From contig JASAMV010007721.1 in assembly GCA_030248065.1 (NCBI GenBank), positions 185,825 through 249,824 of the forward strand: 64,000 nt of DNA, read 5' to 3'. Source of the DNA: Rhynchonema sp. JSB1_4 (lineage: Eukaryota > Nematoda > Chromadorea > Monhysterida > Xyalidae). Made by a program: the position numbers and the translations under genes. Below the pieces are notes generated by a model, which worked only from the letters and a program-made list of their open reading frames with translations, ran no database searches and was not told the DNA's origin. Positions 12,801-23,345 of this stretch are shown here, in pieces (within the stretch, counting starts at the first letter, position 1; each line of letters opens with the position of its first letter).

Positions 12801-13169
12801 AAAAATCACGCTATCATAATGCACACTATGTCAAACGTTCTAAGAATTGAACTTTCACCAATGGAGCACTGAAAAAGCACGCAGAACGACAAACACACAA
12901 CTTCACCGACCATCCGACCATTTCACGTCCAACAGTCTGGCGACATCGTTGCGTTTCGCTGCCACAACACGTTTGGTACCATCGATTATTGCTTTGGCGC
13001 TGCTGCGTAGAGTCTGCATGGACAGTGGTATCAATGTCAAAGCTAGATCTGCCTCGGTAACATGATTTTTTGTGATAAGGATTGTTGCTCTAGGAGGTTT
13101 ACAGGTGCCTAGTATACGTAGAGCAGTATTAGCAGCATGATATACTAAGCTAATCTCAAAAGTGTCCAT
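9862..13169 (-). CDS. BBOX1: Gamma-butyrobetaine hydroxylase-like Fe(II)/2-oxoglutarate dioxygenase
   Basis: Member of the BBOX1/TMLHE family, which hydroxylates gamma-butyrobetaine or trimethyllysine in carnitine synthesis. Exons in coding order: about 13169-12911 (start uncertain; 13169 is the furthest in-frame Met), 12338-12456, 12070-12161, 11806-11902, 11431-11627, 11097-11202, 10884-10973, 10451-10557, 10328-10384, 10118-about 10225, 9862-10034 (TGA stop). Iron ligands are visible in LHTDFP and, near the end, in VMHGR; the 2-oxoglutarate arginine is probably in SRLLEG. VQVLHAV and GGDSEFCDGF are family signatures. The order and spacing resemble BBOX1 more than TMLHE. Phases agree throughout except the 10328/10225 junction, which I could not resolve cleanly. 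The N-terminal WLRDNAPEPHTYH lacks the usual zinc-binding cysteines. Confidence 0.88.
12226..12275 (-). repeat. Core-family repeat, copy 9 (partial)
   Basis: The plus strand reads GTCACCTGGTGCACCGCCC, followed by a shortened tail. It lies in the dioxygenase intron between exons 12338-12456 and 12070-12161. Confidence 0.6.
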
Positions 13170-13430
13170 GCACAGTTAGCCATCGAGGACCGATCACAAA
13201 TTTTAACCGACTGATCTTATGTATAATGTGTCACTACCTGCTGAACAACCGGTGCAGCCATGGGCTATTATATTGTCGGCCACGAGTGTTTGCGACAGGA
13301 CTTTACCAAAAAATAGCTGACAATTGAAGTTGAGTTTGAATTTCAAAACCGCAACTAGCAGCTGAAGAAACAAATTGTTGCTCGATGCCGACTGTTGCAA
13401 TAGTGACATCATTTTCCTTTATTGAGCGCG

Positions 13431-13438
13431 TATTTATA
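13431..13438 (-). promoter_or_regulatory. Possible TATA box for the dioxygenase gene
   Basis: The minus strand reads TATAAATA here. A start about 30 bases downstream, near 13400, would leave a 5' leader before the candidate Met at 13169. This rests on a single short motif. Confidence 0.25.
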
Positions 13439-13439
13439 C

Positions 13440-14926
13440 ATGCTGGTAATCGGGATGGTTTACAAAAATGTTTATTGCTTCGCGTTATCTCAGTTACGTG
13501 ACTTAAATTTAGGAGAGTTTGGCGTGGTTTAAGAGAGAGTTGGTCAGTTTAGGAGAGTTGGCGAATTCGGATGAGAGAAAGTCGGGACAAAAATGTTGTC
13601 AGCTTAAAATTTAAGCAAACTAAAATATATTCGTCAAAACTTTTTCACTGTTGAAAGTCGAACCATTAAAAAGTTTATTACAAGTAAACAAACACTGAAC
13701 CGCAACCGAACAATGAAACTAAATGTCGTGTGGCTCATAATTTTAGCAAATTTTCGCTTCCGTCATATTTATAGCCTATCCGCAGTTGTGATGGAAGTGT
13801 TGTACTGTATTTACTGTTCGATGAAGCCCCAACGTTATTGTTGTTTGTCTCCACATTTTTGTCGCACATTCGTTTGGTCACTTTCAGGAGAGTTTTTAGG
13901 ACCCCTGTCACCGCACGAGTAAGCAGGTCAACAAAAAAGAGTTAAAGAGAGATCTCACGGAATTAAGAGAATTTTATGGGGTGTCATGTGTGCAGTGTTT
14001 TATTGATAAGAGGTTAAAGAGAGAATTTTATGTGCAAAATTTTATTGCTCTTCGAACATTAATGACCCTGTAGACTGGCAACGCCAGGAAAGGTCGTATC
14101 TTTGGATAAAAATAATTTCCGCCTTGGTATAAACATTTGTATGATTTTATGGGGAAAAGGGAAATTACCCCGAAAAAGAGCTGTAATCTTTTGTCAAAAT
14201 AGAACCAAGTTACCCAGTTTGGTGATAAGCGATTTCAGTAATTTTTTTGGGAGTCAAAAGGGAATTTACGCACCGAGGTGGAGAGCGTGTTTTAAAAAAC
14301 ACTGGCATTTCTCTTTCTTTCATTTCCGAAATACGTGGAACCGGAACATTATTGGATCCGTTCATGTCAACTTCAAAATAAGTCGTCTTATGAGTTCGTG
14401 GCTGGAATATACATCAACAATCAGGAGCAGTAGTGTTAAAATCCTGAAGTAAAGAAAACGGTTCAGTGTTTTATTGCCAATTCATTCAAAAGTAAGATCA
14501 ATCAGAATAACGCAACTAAATAATGTAAACATGACAATCACAGGCACGGTTTGGTGGCATCGTTGAACTGCATGTACTTTTAAATGATAATCAAAGTGCG
14601 AATGTCAAGCGAGTTGTGAAACATCACAAAATCATAAATTTTCGCAGAAAAACGTCAAATCTCTGAAAAATATGGGCTTTATCAAGTTTTCTTGCTCACT
14701 CGATTGTCATATTTGGAGTTTTGGCAATCACCGTTGTTGGCACTGCTGTGCTGAGCGCTTTTGGTGTTGTTGTTGTGGCGCTGTTCAACTGTTGTTGTTG
14801 TTGCTTCTGTTGTTTCTGCTCACGTAACATCCGCCAAACATCTACGCCCAGTGCCCGTGCGAAGTGGTCGTCAACTGAAATGGACATTACACGATGTTTG
14901 TGAGTTTGAAATAACACATACAGTAC
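13440..14926. other. Intergenic, nothing recognised
   Basis: Moderately AT-rich. GAGAGTT-type words recur around 13510-13580 and 13940-14030, and TTTTATTG recurs, but I see no clear terminal repeats or domain. One exact decamer copy sits at 14617. Confidence 0.4.
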
Positions 14927-15803
14927 ACAAGAAAGAAAAATGCCCCAAGGGGCATAAAAGAAATATGGTTCCCTGGCTGACTGGCATAAAAGAACGATAC
15001 TATAGTCTTTCCGTATTATATTGGTCCAAACACCCACTCAACGTGCGATCCAGTTGCTCCTAGCTAAGGTCGAAATTATGCGATTCCCCTTGAAAATGCA
15101 AAGAAAGAGAAATCAGACGTCACACGCCACGTAAGATTCCGGCGCACGAAACAATGTTTCAGGCTTTTGGTGACGTTGGCGGCGTGCATGTCACGTGTGA
15201 TTTCTCTTTCTTTGCATTTTCAAGGAGAGTCGTGGATTTCGATCTCAGCTAGGAGTTGGCTCACAACGTTGACACGGCTTCCTTTGACTCGCATAAAAAG
15301 GAAACACTATAGCTTGCACCACTTTGCTGATGTTTCATTAGGCACTGGAATAAACGTAAGTGTGTTCTGAGCTGTTTGATACCGAACAGTAGACATTGAA
15401 CCATATTCCCGGCGCGTGCTGTCTTGCCACCAGAGACACAGGGCACGGAGATATTGAAAGATTGCAATATTCTCTTTACTCCTCTCTTTGTTAAACCATC
15501 GTGCGCAACCGAAGACTGCACAGTTACCGTCGTGAGGTTGAAAAGAAGAAACAGTTGCCTGGGTTTGCACGAAAGTTTCGATATCGACTGGGTGTTGGTT
15601 CAAAAGAGTTCGCGCCGGGAATATGGTTCAATGTCTACTGTTCGGTATCAAACAGCTCAGAACACACTTACGTTTATTCCAGTGCCTAATGAAACATCAG
15701 CAAAGTGGTGCAAGCTAGTATCGTTCTTTTATGCCAGTCAGCCAGGGAACCATATTTCTTTTATGCCCCTTGGGGCATTTTTCTTTCTTGTGTCGTTCTT
15801 TTA
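14927..15803. mobile_element. Foldback (palindromic) element interrupted by a MITE
   Basis: The left arm (14927-15002 plus 15312-15417) is the reverse complement of the right arm (15608-15803). Markers are CACAAGAAAGAAAAATGCC at the left against GGCATTTTTCTTTCTTGTG at the right. The loop is about 190 bases. The arms are nearly identical apart from a 307-base insertion in the left arm. No coding capacity is visible. Confidence 0.85.
15003..15309. mobile_element. Palindromic MITE inserted in the foldback's left arm (TA target)
   Basis: It begins TAGTCTTTCC and ends with the reverse complement of TAGTGTTTCC, flanked by TA at 15001-15002 and 15310-15311. The other arm of the host foldback keeps the uninterrupted sequence with a single TA, which fixes both ends. 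Inside are inverted repeats around AAAATGCAAAGAAAGAGAAA (about 15090) and its mirror (about 15200). Probably a Tc1/mariner-type non-autonomous element, judging only by the TA target. Confidence 0.85.
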
Positions 15804-17040
15804 TATCGCGCAAGCGTCAAACAGAGAACCCGGATAAATCAGGCACAGAAAGTTTTCAGTTCCGGCAAGCAATGGTTCTAACTAAGAAAATGTCGACCGT
15901 CAGACTTTTCTCAAGTAATCAACGCACATGAGCGCAATGAGGTGTGGGGGTTAGTTTAAGGATGCTGTACTTTTTGGCAGGATATATGAATCGGTGGTTA
16001 TCGTGACATAAGGCCAATTTTGTGTTTCGATTTCACTATGGGGTTCTAACAATGGAGACACGCTTGTGTCTGCGTCTTCACCCACCACTGAAACAAAACT
16101 AACGCAGTGCCCCACGAGCATGTCTATGTTTTTGAGGAACATGGTAACTTGTCAAGTTATTTATTTTTTTTTAATTTACCGCCAGGTATGTATTTGACAC
16201 CCTAGGTACCATCAATTATAGCGCACTGATTGCGCATCGTCTCAGGGAATGGCACTTGTTGGTTTAGTACCAAGCAAAGCTGTGCAATGAACTTCCATGC
16301 AACCTGTCCGTTCAGCTTCAGCAATGAAATAAGTGTCAAACATCAGTCTCCAGATTGCTTTGGTGTTGGGCGCCGCATCTGATCTTGGATTCAATGTTAC
16401 GTAAAAACTACTATTTAACTTTCCCACGAAAGTCAAATTATAAATGCGGAAAAAGCTTCGAATGTTAGAGAGCAACAGCTATTTTAATTAAGAAGTTGAT
16501 ATCTTGTCGGTATTTTATCATGAATGACATCACAGCGCATAAACTGCAAACCGCACCTGTGCTTAATAATTAATCTCAAATAAAAACACGAAAAAACTGA
16601 AAAAATGTTACGCAGAATTCATTAAAAGTTAATAAAAATACAACAAAGTTGGCTGCGTGCGTGAATGTTTGAACCCGCGGCCTTTCATCTTCAGTGCTGC
16701 GCGTTATACCGCTCGGACATCGCTTCGCCAATCTCCTTCACAAGCTTTACTACATATGTATCTACGCGTGCATTGCTGCATTGCCTGTTGTGCTTGCTGC
16801 CTGTGTGTGTGTGCTGGCTGCCTGCCTGCCTGTGTGTGTGTGTGCTGGCTGGCTGGCTGTGTGTTGTGTTTAATACATTGTGCGCTTTATGAATCAGGCA
16901 ACTACGTAGCGTGCACTAATGCATTATTGTGTGTGTCTGAGCGTCCATTATGGCTCTTTTTGAGCTGAAAAACATTTAACGAATTGGAATTAATATATTT
17001 TTGACGTAACAAAAATTAAAAACACATATAACCGCTGATT
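15804..17040. other. Intergenic, SINE-like remnant and GT/CTGC-rich simple repeat
   Basis: 16655-16730 looks like a tRNA-derived SINE head on the minus strand. 16770-16865 is a TGTG/CTGC-rich simple repeat. Nothing else was recognised. Confidence 0.4.
16655..16730 (-). repeat. tRNA-derived SINE-like head
   Basis: The minus strand reads TCCGAGCGGTATAACGCG (A-box-like, as in tRNA-Leu/Ser) and, about 30 bases later, GCGGGTTCAAAC (B-box-like). No full cloverleaf can be drawn, and the 3' side of the B box does not close an acceptor stem. Confidence 0.4.
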
Positions 17041-17345
17041 TTGGCTTTAGAACCACACATTCTGTACAAAAAGTCATGGTCTGGAACCGTTCATACTAAA
17101 AGTTACGAACTCGGCGATAGCACCACCGTGTTTCTCGAGTACGAAAACCACATAAACAACTTTAATAGTTCTGGTAACCCAACTTTTCGGCGAAATTTTA
17201 CTTCGGGAAGCACACTTTACATACAAAAAGTCGTGGTCATGGTCTGGAACCGGTCTCAGTCGTGGAGTTACGAAGTCGGCGATAGCACCATCGTGTTTCT
17301 CGTGTGTGAAAACCCTATATGCGATATTAACATTTCTGGTGTTCA
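17041..17345. repeat. Diverged direct duplication, about 160-base period
   Basis: Blocks such as TACAAAAAGTC...GGTCTGGAACCG, GTTACGAA.TCGGCGATAGCACCA and GTGTTTCTCG occur twice, near 17070-17150 and 17225-17310. The plus-strand frame stays open for about 100 codons across both copies, but I see no domain. Confidence 0.5.
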
Positions 17346-17930
17346 GTAACGTCTGGGCCCTGACTACTCTTTTGTGGAAAAAAAAAGGGAAAGAACGTTT
17401 TTACAAAAATGACAACTGTATCTTGCCCGCGATTGCGCGTGTGGGCACGCAGCGGGATGAAATTTTGTGTGGCCATTTTGGGGCACGGTATATACATTGT
17501 GTGCAAGTTTGAGCTCATTCGGTTGAGTATTGTTGAAATAGCGCACGATCAAAATTTTCAGAAAGCGCACTATAGGGAATGAACCATATGTCGCTTAGCA
17601 TTACCATGCTAGCTCCGATATGCGCAATTTGATTGTAATTGTGCTGCGGTTTGGTTCGACGTTTTTTGCCTGGCACGGCCAGGTCTTCAGGTTCACACTG
17701 CGCCGCACAGGCATTTCATCAATTGATTGTCATCTAGGTAGGTATAACACAAGCTGTGTTGCCAGGGAACAAACTGGTATACGTATGTGCATGGGGAAGC
17801 TACTTGTTAGCTCGGTTACCCTCGTTCAGTCCGAGTCATAGTTTTTCTGCTCCCTTCTCCCGTCGCATTACCAAATTTCATATTTTGACCAGTCAAGGAT
17901 TTATTATAAGTCCCCTTGTGAGGTTGCGTG

Positions 17931-18235
17931 ACAAGAGGGTCCAGTGTTCAAGACGGTCCAGCGTGCAAGAGGGTCCACGTAGCAACACGGTCCATTTTCA
18001 AAACGGGCGGTTGCATCAGGGTCCAGAAGCAACACGGTCCAGTTGCAGGAGGGTCCACGTGCAAGACGGTCCATGTGCAAGACGGTCCACGTGCAAGACG
18101 GTCCACGTGCAAGAGGATCCATGGTGCAAGAGGGTCCATGGTGCAAGAGGGTCCATGGTGCAACACGGTCCATGGTGCAAGAGAATCCATAGTGCAACAC
18201 GGTCCATGGTTCAAGATGGTCCGCAGCGCGCAACG
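17931..18235. repeat. 17-base minisatellite, left arm
   Basis: About 17 units of the type CAAGAGGGTCCATGGTG, most variable toward the outer end and most uniform near 18110-18200. The mirror array in the right arm is at 20480-20702. Confidence 0.9.
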
Positions 18236-18959
18236 CGCTTATTTTTTTTGAAACTAGAGCGTGTTCAACATGACTTACATACAACTGAGAAATATCATTT
18301 GCTGCACGGCATCGTGCCTGGCGCTTAAAGGGCTCGGGACATAACCGAAGGAAGGGTAGCAGGACATGGTATTTCAGGCGTACAATCTTGCGAACAGAAC
18401 GAAAAGTATGCAAATTTTTGTTTGCTATACCAAAAGTGATAGCCGTCAGACATGCAGTTCCGGCCGCGTGCAATTCCAGGCTGAAAGTTGAAGTCGCGCG
18501 CGCGTGCACTCGACTTCCTAGTACTAAACCAGAAATTATCATGTTAGTCTGTTTTGTTAGTCTGTTTTGTTAGTCTGTCGTTTTCTGTAACGTTACAGCA
18601 TAGGAGAAAAAAAAACAGACTGACATCGACAGACTAACATGAGCACGATCCTATCTTCAACACTGTGTTTTGTTTTTCAAAGAAAATGGCTTCCAGCATG
18701 CGATCACAGCAAATCAGTCTATGGAAAACTGGAAAATGGACTTTGTAAAAATGGAAAATAGCCTCGTGATGTTTCTGAACTGGTTGCAATTTGTGTCATT
18801 TACATAGGAAGCCAATAACTTGTTGCTTTGTGGTGCAATCACATTAAAACGTGTTGAATGCGTGAATTTAAAAGTTTTATAGTTTGCATCACATTTTCAA
18901 CACTATTTTTGCAATCACGGTGTCTGTTCACATAGGTATAATGAGAAAAATCAGCAAAA

Positions 18960-19070
18960 AGTGTTTACCATGTGACCGGCCGAGCTTTGAACCTTCGAGT
19001 GCGCAACGCGTGCGATCACAGAGCCAAGCCATTGACCACTAGGACATACGGGCGTCTGCTGACGGCTGCT
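18960..19070 (-). repeat. tRNA-derived SINE-like head inside the foldback
   Basis: The minus strand has TGTCCTAGTGGTCAATGGC (A-box-like) and then GAAGGTTCAAAGCTCGG (B-box-like) about 45 bases further. As at 16.7 kb, a GT/CTGC-rich simple repeat follows at 19095-19180 on the high-coordinate side. Confidence 0.45.
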
Positions 19071-19439
19071 TAATGCTTTATATAAACACAAGCAGTGCGA
19101 CCGAGTGTGTGTGTGTGTTGCTGCTGTGCTGCAGCAGTGTGTTGTGTGTCTGTGTGTGTGTGTTTGCATGTGCTGCGCTGAGTTTAAATCTGCAAGGTGG
19201 CTGCTGGGAAATAGCTTGGGTAGGATTGGATCTCAAATCAACATTTTCGCTCTATTATTTCGCTCATGTCGCAGAGAAAGTTTTTGCACAAAAACACAGG
19301 AGTTACTCAAAGCAGTACCACGACCACTGTCGACGCAGTCAGATCGTGTTTTCACCTTTGTTCTGCGTTACCTGCTCCTTTTCCCCAAAATGGGTGATAA
19401 CAGTGAATAAAGCTTATCGTTTCGTTGTGCCTAAAGGCA

Positions 19440-19900
19440 AAGCCTAGGCGTTTCGTTGTGCCCAAGGCAAAGCCTAAAAACTAAGTAGGATATGGACAAT
19501 AAATTGAGGGGGTCCACAAATTTCACTGCCAAAACAGCGCCAGATCGAGGCAGAATTCGTTTCGTGTGCCTAAGGCAAAGCCTAAAAATAAGTAGGATAT
19601 GGACAATAAATTGAGGGGGTCCACAAATTTTACTGCCAAAACAGCGGTAGATCGAGGCAGAATTCGTTTCGTGTGCCTAAGGCAAAGCCTAAAAAATAAG
19701 TAGGATATGGACTGTAAATTGCGGGGGGATCCACAAATTTCACTGCCAAACCAGCGCCAAATAGAGCCAGAATTCGGTTCGTAAGCCTAAGGCAAAGCCT
19801 AAAAATAAGTAGGATATGGACAGTAAATTGCGGGGGCATCCACAAATTTCACTGCCAAAACAGCGCCAGATCCAGGCGCAATTCGTGTCCGCCAAACACA
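19440..19900. repeat. Tandem repeat, four copies of about 107-109 bases
   Basis: TAAGTAGGATATGGAC recurs at 19482, 19589, 19697 and 19806. Each is followed by a CCACAAATTT.ACTGCCAAA block and a GGCAAAGCCTAA block. It is contained in the interior of the 17.9-20.7 kb foldback. Confidence 0.85.
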
Positions 19901-20479
19901 CAATACATTCAGCAGGTAAGTAAAAGTTTCACAGGTAAGAAACACCAATAGCGAAACATAATAGTGCGCATTTTCCATTTTTACACACTGCTGCGTGCAA
20001 AATGAGTTGCCGTTATCGGATGCTGGAACCAATTTACTTTCAAATCGCATAATGAAAGCCATTTTCTTTGAACAACGAAACACAGTGTTAAAGATAGGAT
20101 CGTGCTCATGTTAGTCTGTCGATGTCAGTCTGTTTTTTTTCCTATGCTGTAGTGTTGAAATCCTTAAGTACTGAGGCCGACAGACTAACAAAACAGACTA
20201 ACAAAACAGACTAACATGATCATTAGTGTAAAAGGCAGCGGCAGCGCACGCGCAGTACTTCGACTTTGGCCTATACTTTGCACTGTTTCGCACGCGCGTG
20301 CACGCGACTTCAACTTTCAGCCTAGAATTGCACCAGGTACTGTACCCATAATTTAAGCGCCAAGCACGATGCAGTGCCTGTCGCCCATGATATTGCTTTG
20401 TTGCAGCTCATTGTGAACGCGCTCCAGTTTCACAAATCTATGTTTCGCAAATATTACTCACAAATCACTATCGCTTGCT

Positions 20480-20702
20480 CTTGCACCCATGGACCCTCTT
20501 GCACCATGGACGCTCTTGCACCATGGACGCTCTTGCACCATGGACCCTCTTGCACCATGGACCCTCTTGCACGTGGACCCTCCTGCAACTGGACCGTGTT
20601 GCTTCTGGACCCTGATGCAACCTCCCGTTTTGAAAATGGACCGTGTTGCTACGTGGACCCTCTTGCACGCTGGACCGTCTTGAACACTGGACCCTCTTGT
20701 AA
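20480..20702. repeat. 17-base minisatellite, right arm
   Basis: About 13 units of CACCATGGACCCTCTTG, the reverse complement of the left-arm array, in mirrored order. Any ORF running through it is a by-product of the repeat. Confidence 0.9.
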
Positions 20703-20715
20703 CGCAACCCCTTGT

Positions 20716-21186
20716 ACGACCAAGCCATCAACAATGGGATGTTCCTGCTCAACCAAACATAAGCTCACAAATGCTCTCTGTGTCGTGCAATGGATATTGA
20801 CTGTGTGAGTTTGGGAATGCCAACGTTTTCGAGCTTCTCGATCACTGCACGACGCGGCCGTGCTTGACCAGACCGGAAGCAAGTTCGGTAATCTGACCTT
20901 ACCTTGCACGAGAGGTTCTTTGATCAAGAAAGTCACTGTAATTTCAACCAGTTGTTTGACAAGAGAACATTATTCATGCTGGTTAAAGTTGGTGGCATCA
21001 GAAAATTTCCAAATAATTTTAAGCTAAGGCAAGGCTGCTAGGCATAGAGGCCAATTTGCCAGAGGCATTCGCACTGGCGAGCCCTGGCGCCTCAGTCTGT
21101 CTACGAAAGCAGGGCGAAACCAGGCCAAGATCATCTCATTTTGACACTGCTGCCGCATATGCCAGTGCACTACATAGATACACTAG
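20716..21186. other. Intergenic, nothing recognised
   Basis: Unique-looking sequence between the foldback and a GC-rich tandem duplication. No domain-bearing ORF was seen. Confidence 0.4.
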
Positions 21187-21545
21187 ACGGGACCCGTGCC
21201 GACGGCCCGGCTACAGCGCCGCGCCCGGGCCCCCCCCCCCCCCCCCCGAAGACCCGTTAGCATACCCAAAGCTACCCGTGAAAATTGACCCGTCCGCCCT
21301 TCCGAGGGAGGGGGCCACAGACAGACATACATAAGACGGGACCCGTGCCTACGGCCCGGCTACAGCGCCGCGCCCGTGCCCCCCCCCCGAAGACCCGTTA
21401 GCATACCCAAAGCTACCCGTGAAAGAGAAGAGAAAAGGGAAGGAAGGGGAAAGGAAAGAAAAAGGGAGGGAGGGAAGGGAACGAGAGGAGAGCGAAAAGA
21501 GAGGGAGGGGGCCACAGACAGACATACATACATACACCTTCCTGT
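21187..21545. repeat. GC-rich tandem duplication with homopolymer and purine tracts
   Basis: A segment starting GACGGGACCCGTGCC and ending with GACCCGTTAGCATACCCAAA plus AGCTACCCGTGAAA occurs twice (21187-21281 and 21336-21424). The first copy contains a C-run of about 17. A GAGAAGGG-rich purine tract (21424-21505) follows the second. Both copies end near GGGGCCACAGACAGACATAC. Confidence 0.75.
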
Positions 21546-22019
21546 TTTAGTAGTATAGATGTACCTACAGCTAGTCTCTAGCCTAAAGCTGGTTTCCCGC
21601 GCAAACTTCATCTGTACTTGCAAATACAACGGCAAAACGCGCGCTAAACCAAAATTCTAAAAACTTTTGGCCAGCACTGTATGTAACTTATTGCAGCACG
21701 ACGCTTGTGGTGTTACTCTACGGCTGGAAATATCAGGCCGTGTTCACCAACATCAGTGCAATTGTCAGCATCGTTTCCCCGCTACTATTCGTTTATTGCA
21801 AATGCGCCGGATGTGATGGATATCAATACAGGTGCAACAAATGTAGTAACTGTTGTGTCTATTGTTGCTGAGGCGGCCCGGCCCAAGCGGCAATGTCAGT
21901 CCATTGAGGACCCCGATTGGTCACTGGGTTAAGGTTGCAGTAACCGCTTGGTCAAAAGAGTGGGCAACTATTTTGGCAACAAGATACTTCGCATTCTGAT
22001 CTGATTGATAATAGGCACA
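21546..22019. other. Intergenic, downstream flank of the Vestigial-like gene
   Basis: A plus-strand ORF of 75 codons (21705-21932) has no recognised domain. Nothing else is supported. Confidence 0.35.
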
Positions 22020-22025
22020 TTTATT
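22020..22025 (-). terminator. Polyadenylation signal AATAAA of the Vestigial-like gene
   Basis: AATAAA on the minus strand, 36 bases after the TGA stop at 22062-22064. It supports that exon as the last one. Confidence 0.6.
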
Positions 22026-22061
22026 GTCGCACAACTGTAATCTTTCTCACACTTTTATCTT

Positions 22062-23236
22062 TCATGCGTAAAGAGTGTGTCGGACGTCACCTAACACACC
22101 ATTTCCTCGGTGAAAATAAAAGACAATCAATTTTAATCCCAAGCAATATCTTACCAGCAGCATCGACCACCGTCGTTGTTGTGGATAGTTCCAAACAGGA
22201 TCGGGGTTTCTTGGGTGGATGATGTTGGTTGAACATCGATGAGTAGTGACTAGACTGAAGTGCAAAATTGTCATTCAGTAAGGCATTGAGCTTAGACGGA
22301 GATCTTCAACAGAGATTAGGTTACACGTTTGCGTCCTTTGCACTGCTGAGTCAGGTTCGATTGCGAACTAGGGCTTGGGTTTGAGCTTTGGCTTACGTCT
22401 GAGCGTGGCCTTTTTAGTTTGTCCAAGGGACACGTTTATGCTTCAGCCAAAGCTTCGGCGCAGGGTTACTCTCGAAAGTCAGACCGAAACACACGATGCA
22501 CGTGTACATAGTGGCAGTCACCTGTTGCAATGGACTTGTATGAGCATCGTCCTCGTCCAGTTTGATTCGACGTAATGATTTACGAAAATGTCGTTCGATG
22601 TCACGGTCGAAATTGGTGGTTGAAGTCAGACGCAGACTTTTAGCTTTCTGGATGCCTGAAAGTCGATGGTGTTTAGCTTCGAAAAATTATTGGTTGATCA
22701 CCCTAAACGGTATTGATATCAAATTGGATGATCGGAGTTGTTTTGTCACGCAAGTTTTTTGAATCAAAGAATATTTCTAAAAGATATTTCTGTCATTTAT
22801 AAAGCGGCCGTAATTTCCACCGACCATCTACTATAACAGCAATAAGGAATAGCTTAACGTGATTTCCAACGACTGAGTCTGTTTTTGCTCACTCTGGGTC
22901 TCTGCATCTGGTCTCTGGGCCTCTATACTCTTCATAATCCAAAGACCGAAAAAGTCGACTTAGGTACGTCGGTAGACTTAATAACGGTAGTCTACGTACG
23001 TATTCAGCATACATACCGGTCGTCGGTTTCTTGATCGACAAATCCAGCGGCTCCAACTGATCGCATTTAGTTGCGCTCATCGTCCTATCCGAGGTCGATG
23101 GTCGACTCAAGTCCTCGTCTTGGTCCGAATCGGAAAGGTCGACGACGTTGACAAGTTCGTGTTCGGTCTCAGAACTGGACTGACGAGAGCGCTGCACCGC
23201 ACGGCTGTAATTGTTGATTGTGGGTTTTGCGGCCAT
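22062..23236 (-). CDS. VGLL4: Vestigial-like (VGLL4/Tgi-type) TEAD cofactor, four exons, about 160 residues
   Basis: Probable nuclear cofactor that binds TEAD/Scalloped. Exons: 23017-23236, 22522-22655, 22155-22254, 22062-22090. Phases agree at all three junctions, and a stop plus AATAAA follow. Exon 1 carries an acidic run NVVDLSDSDQDED, which looks like a SUMO-interacting motif, and EPLDLSIKK, a CtBP-type PxDLS motif. Exon 2 carries DRDIERHFRKSLRR, close to the Tondu motif of VGLL4 (VVEEHFRRSLG). Exon 3 has a basic HHPPKKPR stretch. Human VGLL4 has two Tondu motifs and about 290 residues; only one motif is seen here. The start ATG (23234-23236) lies inside a dispersed repeat, so an upstream exon cannot be excluded; an in-frame Met also lies at 23251. 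Family assignment rests on short motifs. Confidence 0.6.
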
Positions 23237-23303
23237 CTGGTGCTTTCGCACCGACGATCACCTGGTGCACCGTCCGTCTGTGAAAACAGGTCGAAACGGG
23301 CCA
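23231..23303 (-). repeat. Core-family repeat overlapping the start codon of the Vestigial-like gene
   Basis: In gene sense the repeat runs GGTGCACCAGGTGATCGTCG and then GCGAAAGCACCAGATGGCC. The ATG inside CAGATGGCC is the proposed start, and the preceding CACCAG could equally be a splice acceptor. Confidence 0.75.
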
Positions 23304-23345
23304 CCAAACACACACTAAACATACAGAGCAATGTGCCTTTTCGGA

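Larger units (their letters stand above)
17920..20707. mobile_element. 2.8-kb foldback element with minisatellite arms
   Basis: Long inverted arms (about 17920-18660 and 20090-20707) each begin with a 17-base minisatellite. Inner parts also mirror, for example AGGATCGTGCTCATGTTAGT at 20095 against its complement at 18635-18655. The element is flanked by CCCCTTGT at 17912-17919 and 20708-20715, which could be an 8-bp target duplication as in hAT elements. However, the terminal bases also match, so the true duplication could be as short as TTGT. The interior (18670-20080) carries a SINE-like piece and 107-base tandem repeats. No transposase is visible. Confidence 0.75.

Noticed and set aside
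13203..13412. ORF at 13203-13412 as first exon of the dioxygenase, with TATAAATA upstream
   Set aside because: The TATA-like motif is only about 20 bases from the ATG, too close to drive it, and no donor joins the ORF in phase to the next exon; only the motif itself is kept as a weak promoter candidate.
16657..16968. Cys-rich ORF around 16.7-16.9 kb
   Set aside because: It is translation of a TGTG/CTGC simple repeat.
17931..18235. CRISPR-like array
   Set aside because: The units are contiguous 17-base repeats without spacers, in a eukaryotic transposon.
17756..18328. Long ORFs on both strands through 17.7-18.5 kb and 20.4-20.8 kb
   Set aside because: They are produced by the 17-base minisatellite, which keeps several frames open; the peptides are simple repeats.
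21056..21334. Pro-rich ORF around 21.1-21.3 kb
   Set aside because: It depends on the C homopolymer and a GC-rich tandem duplication.
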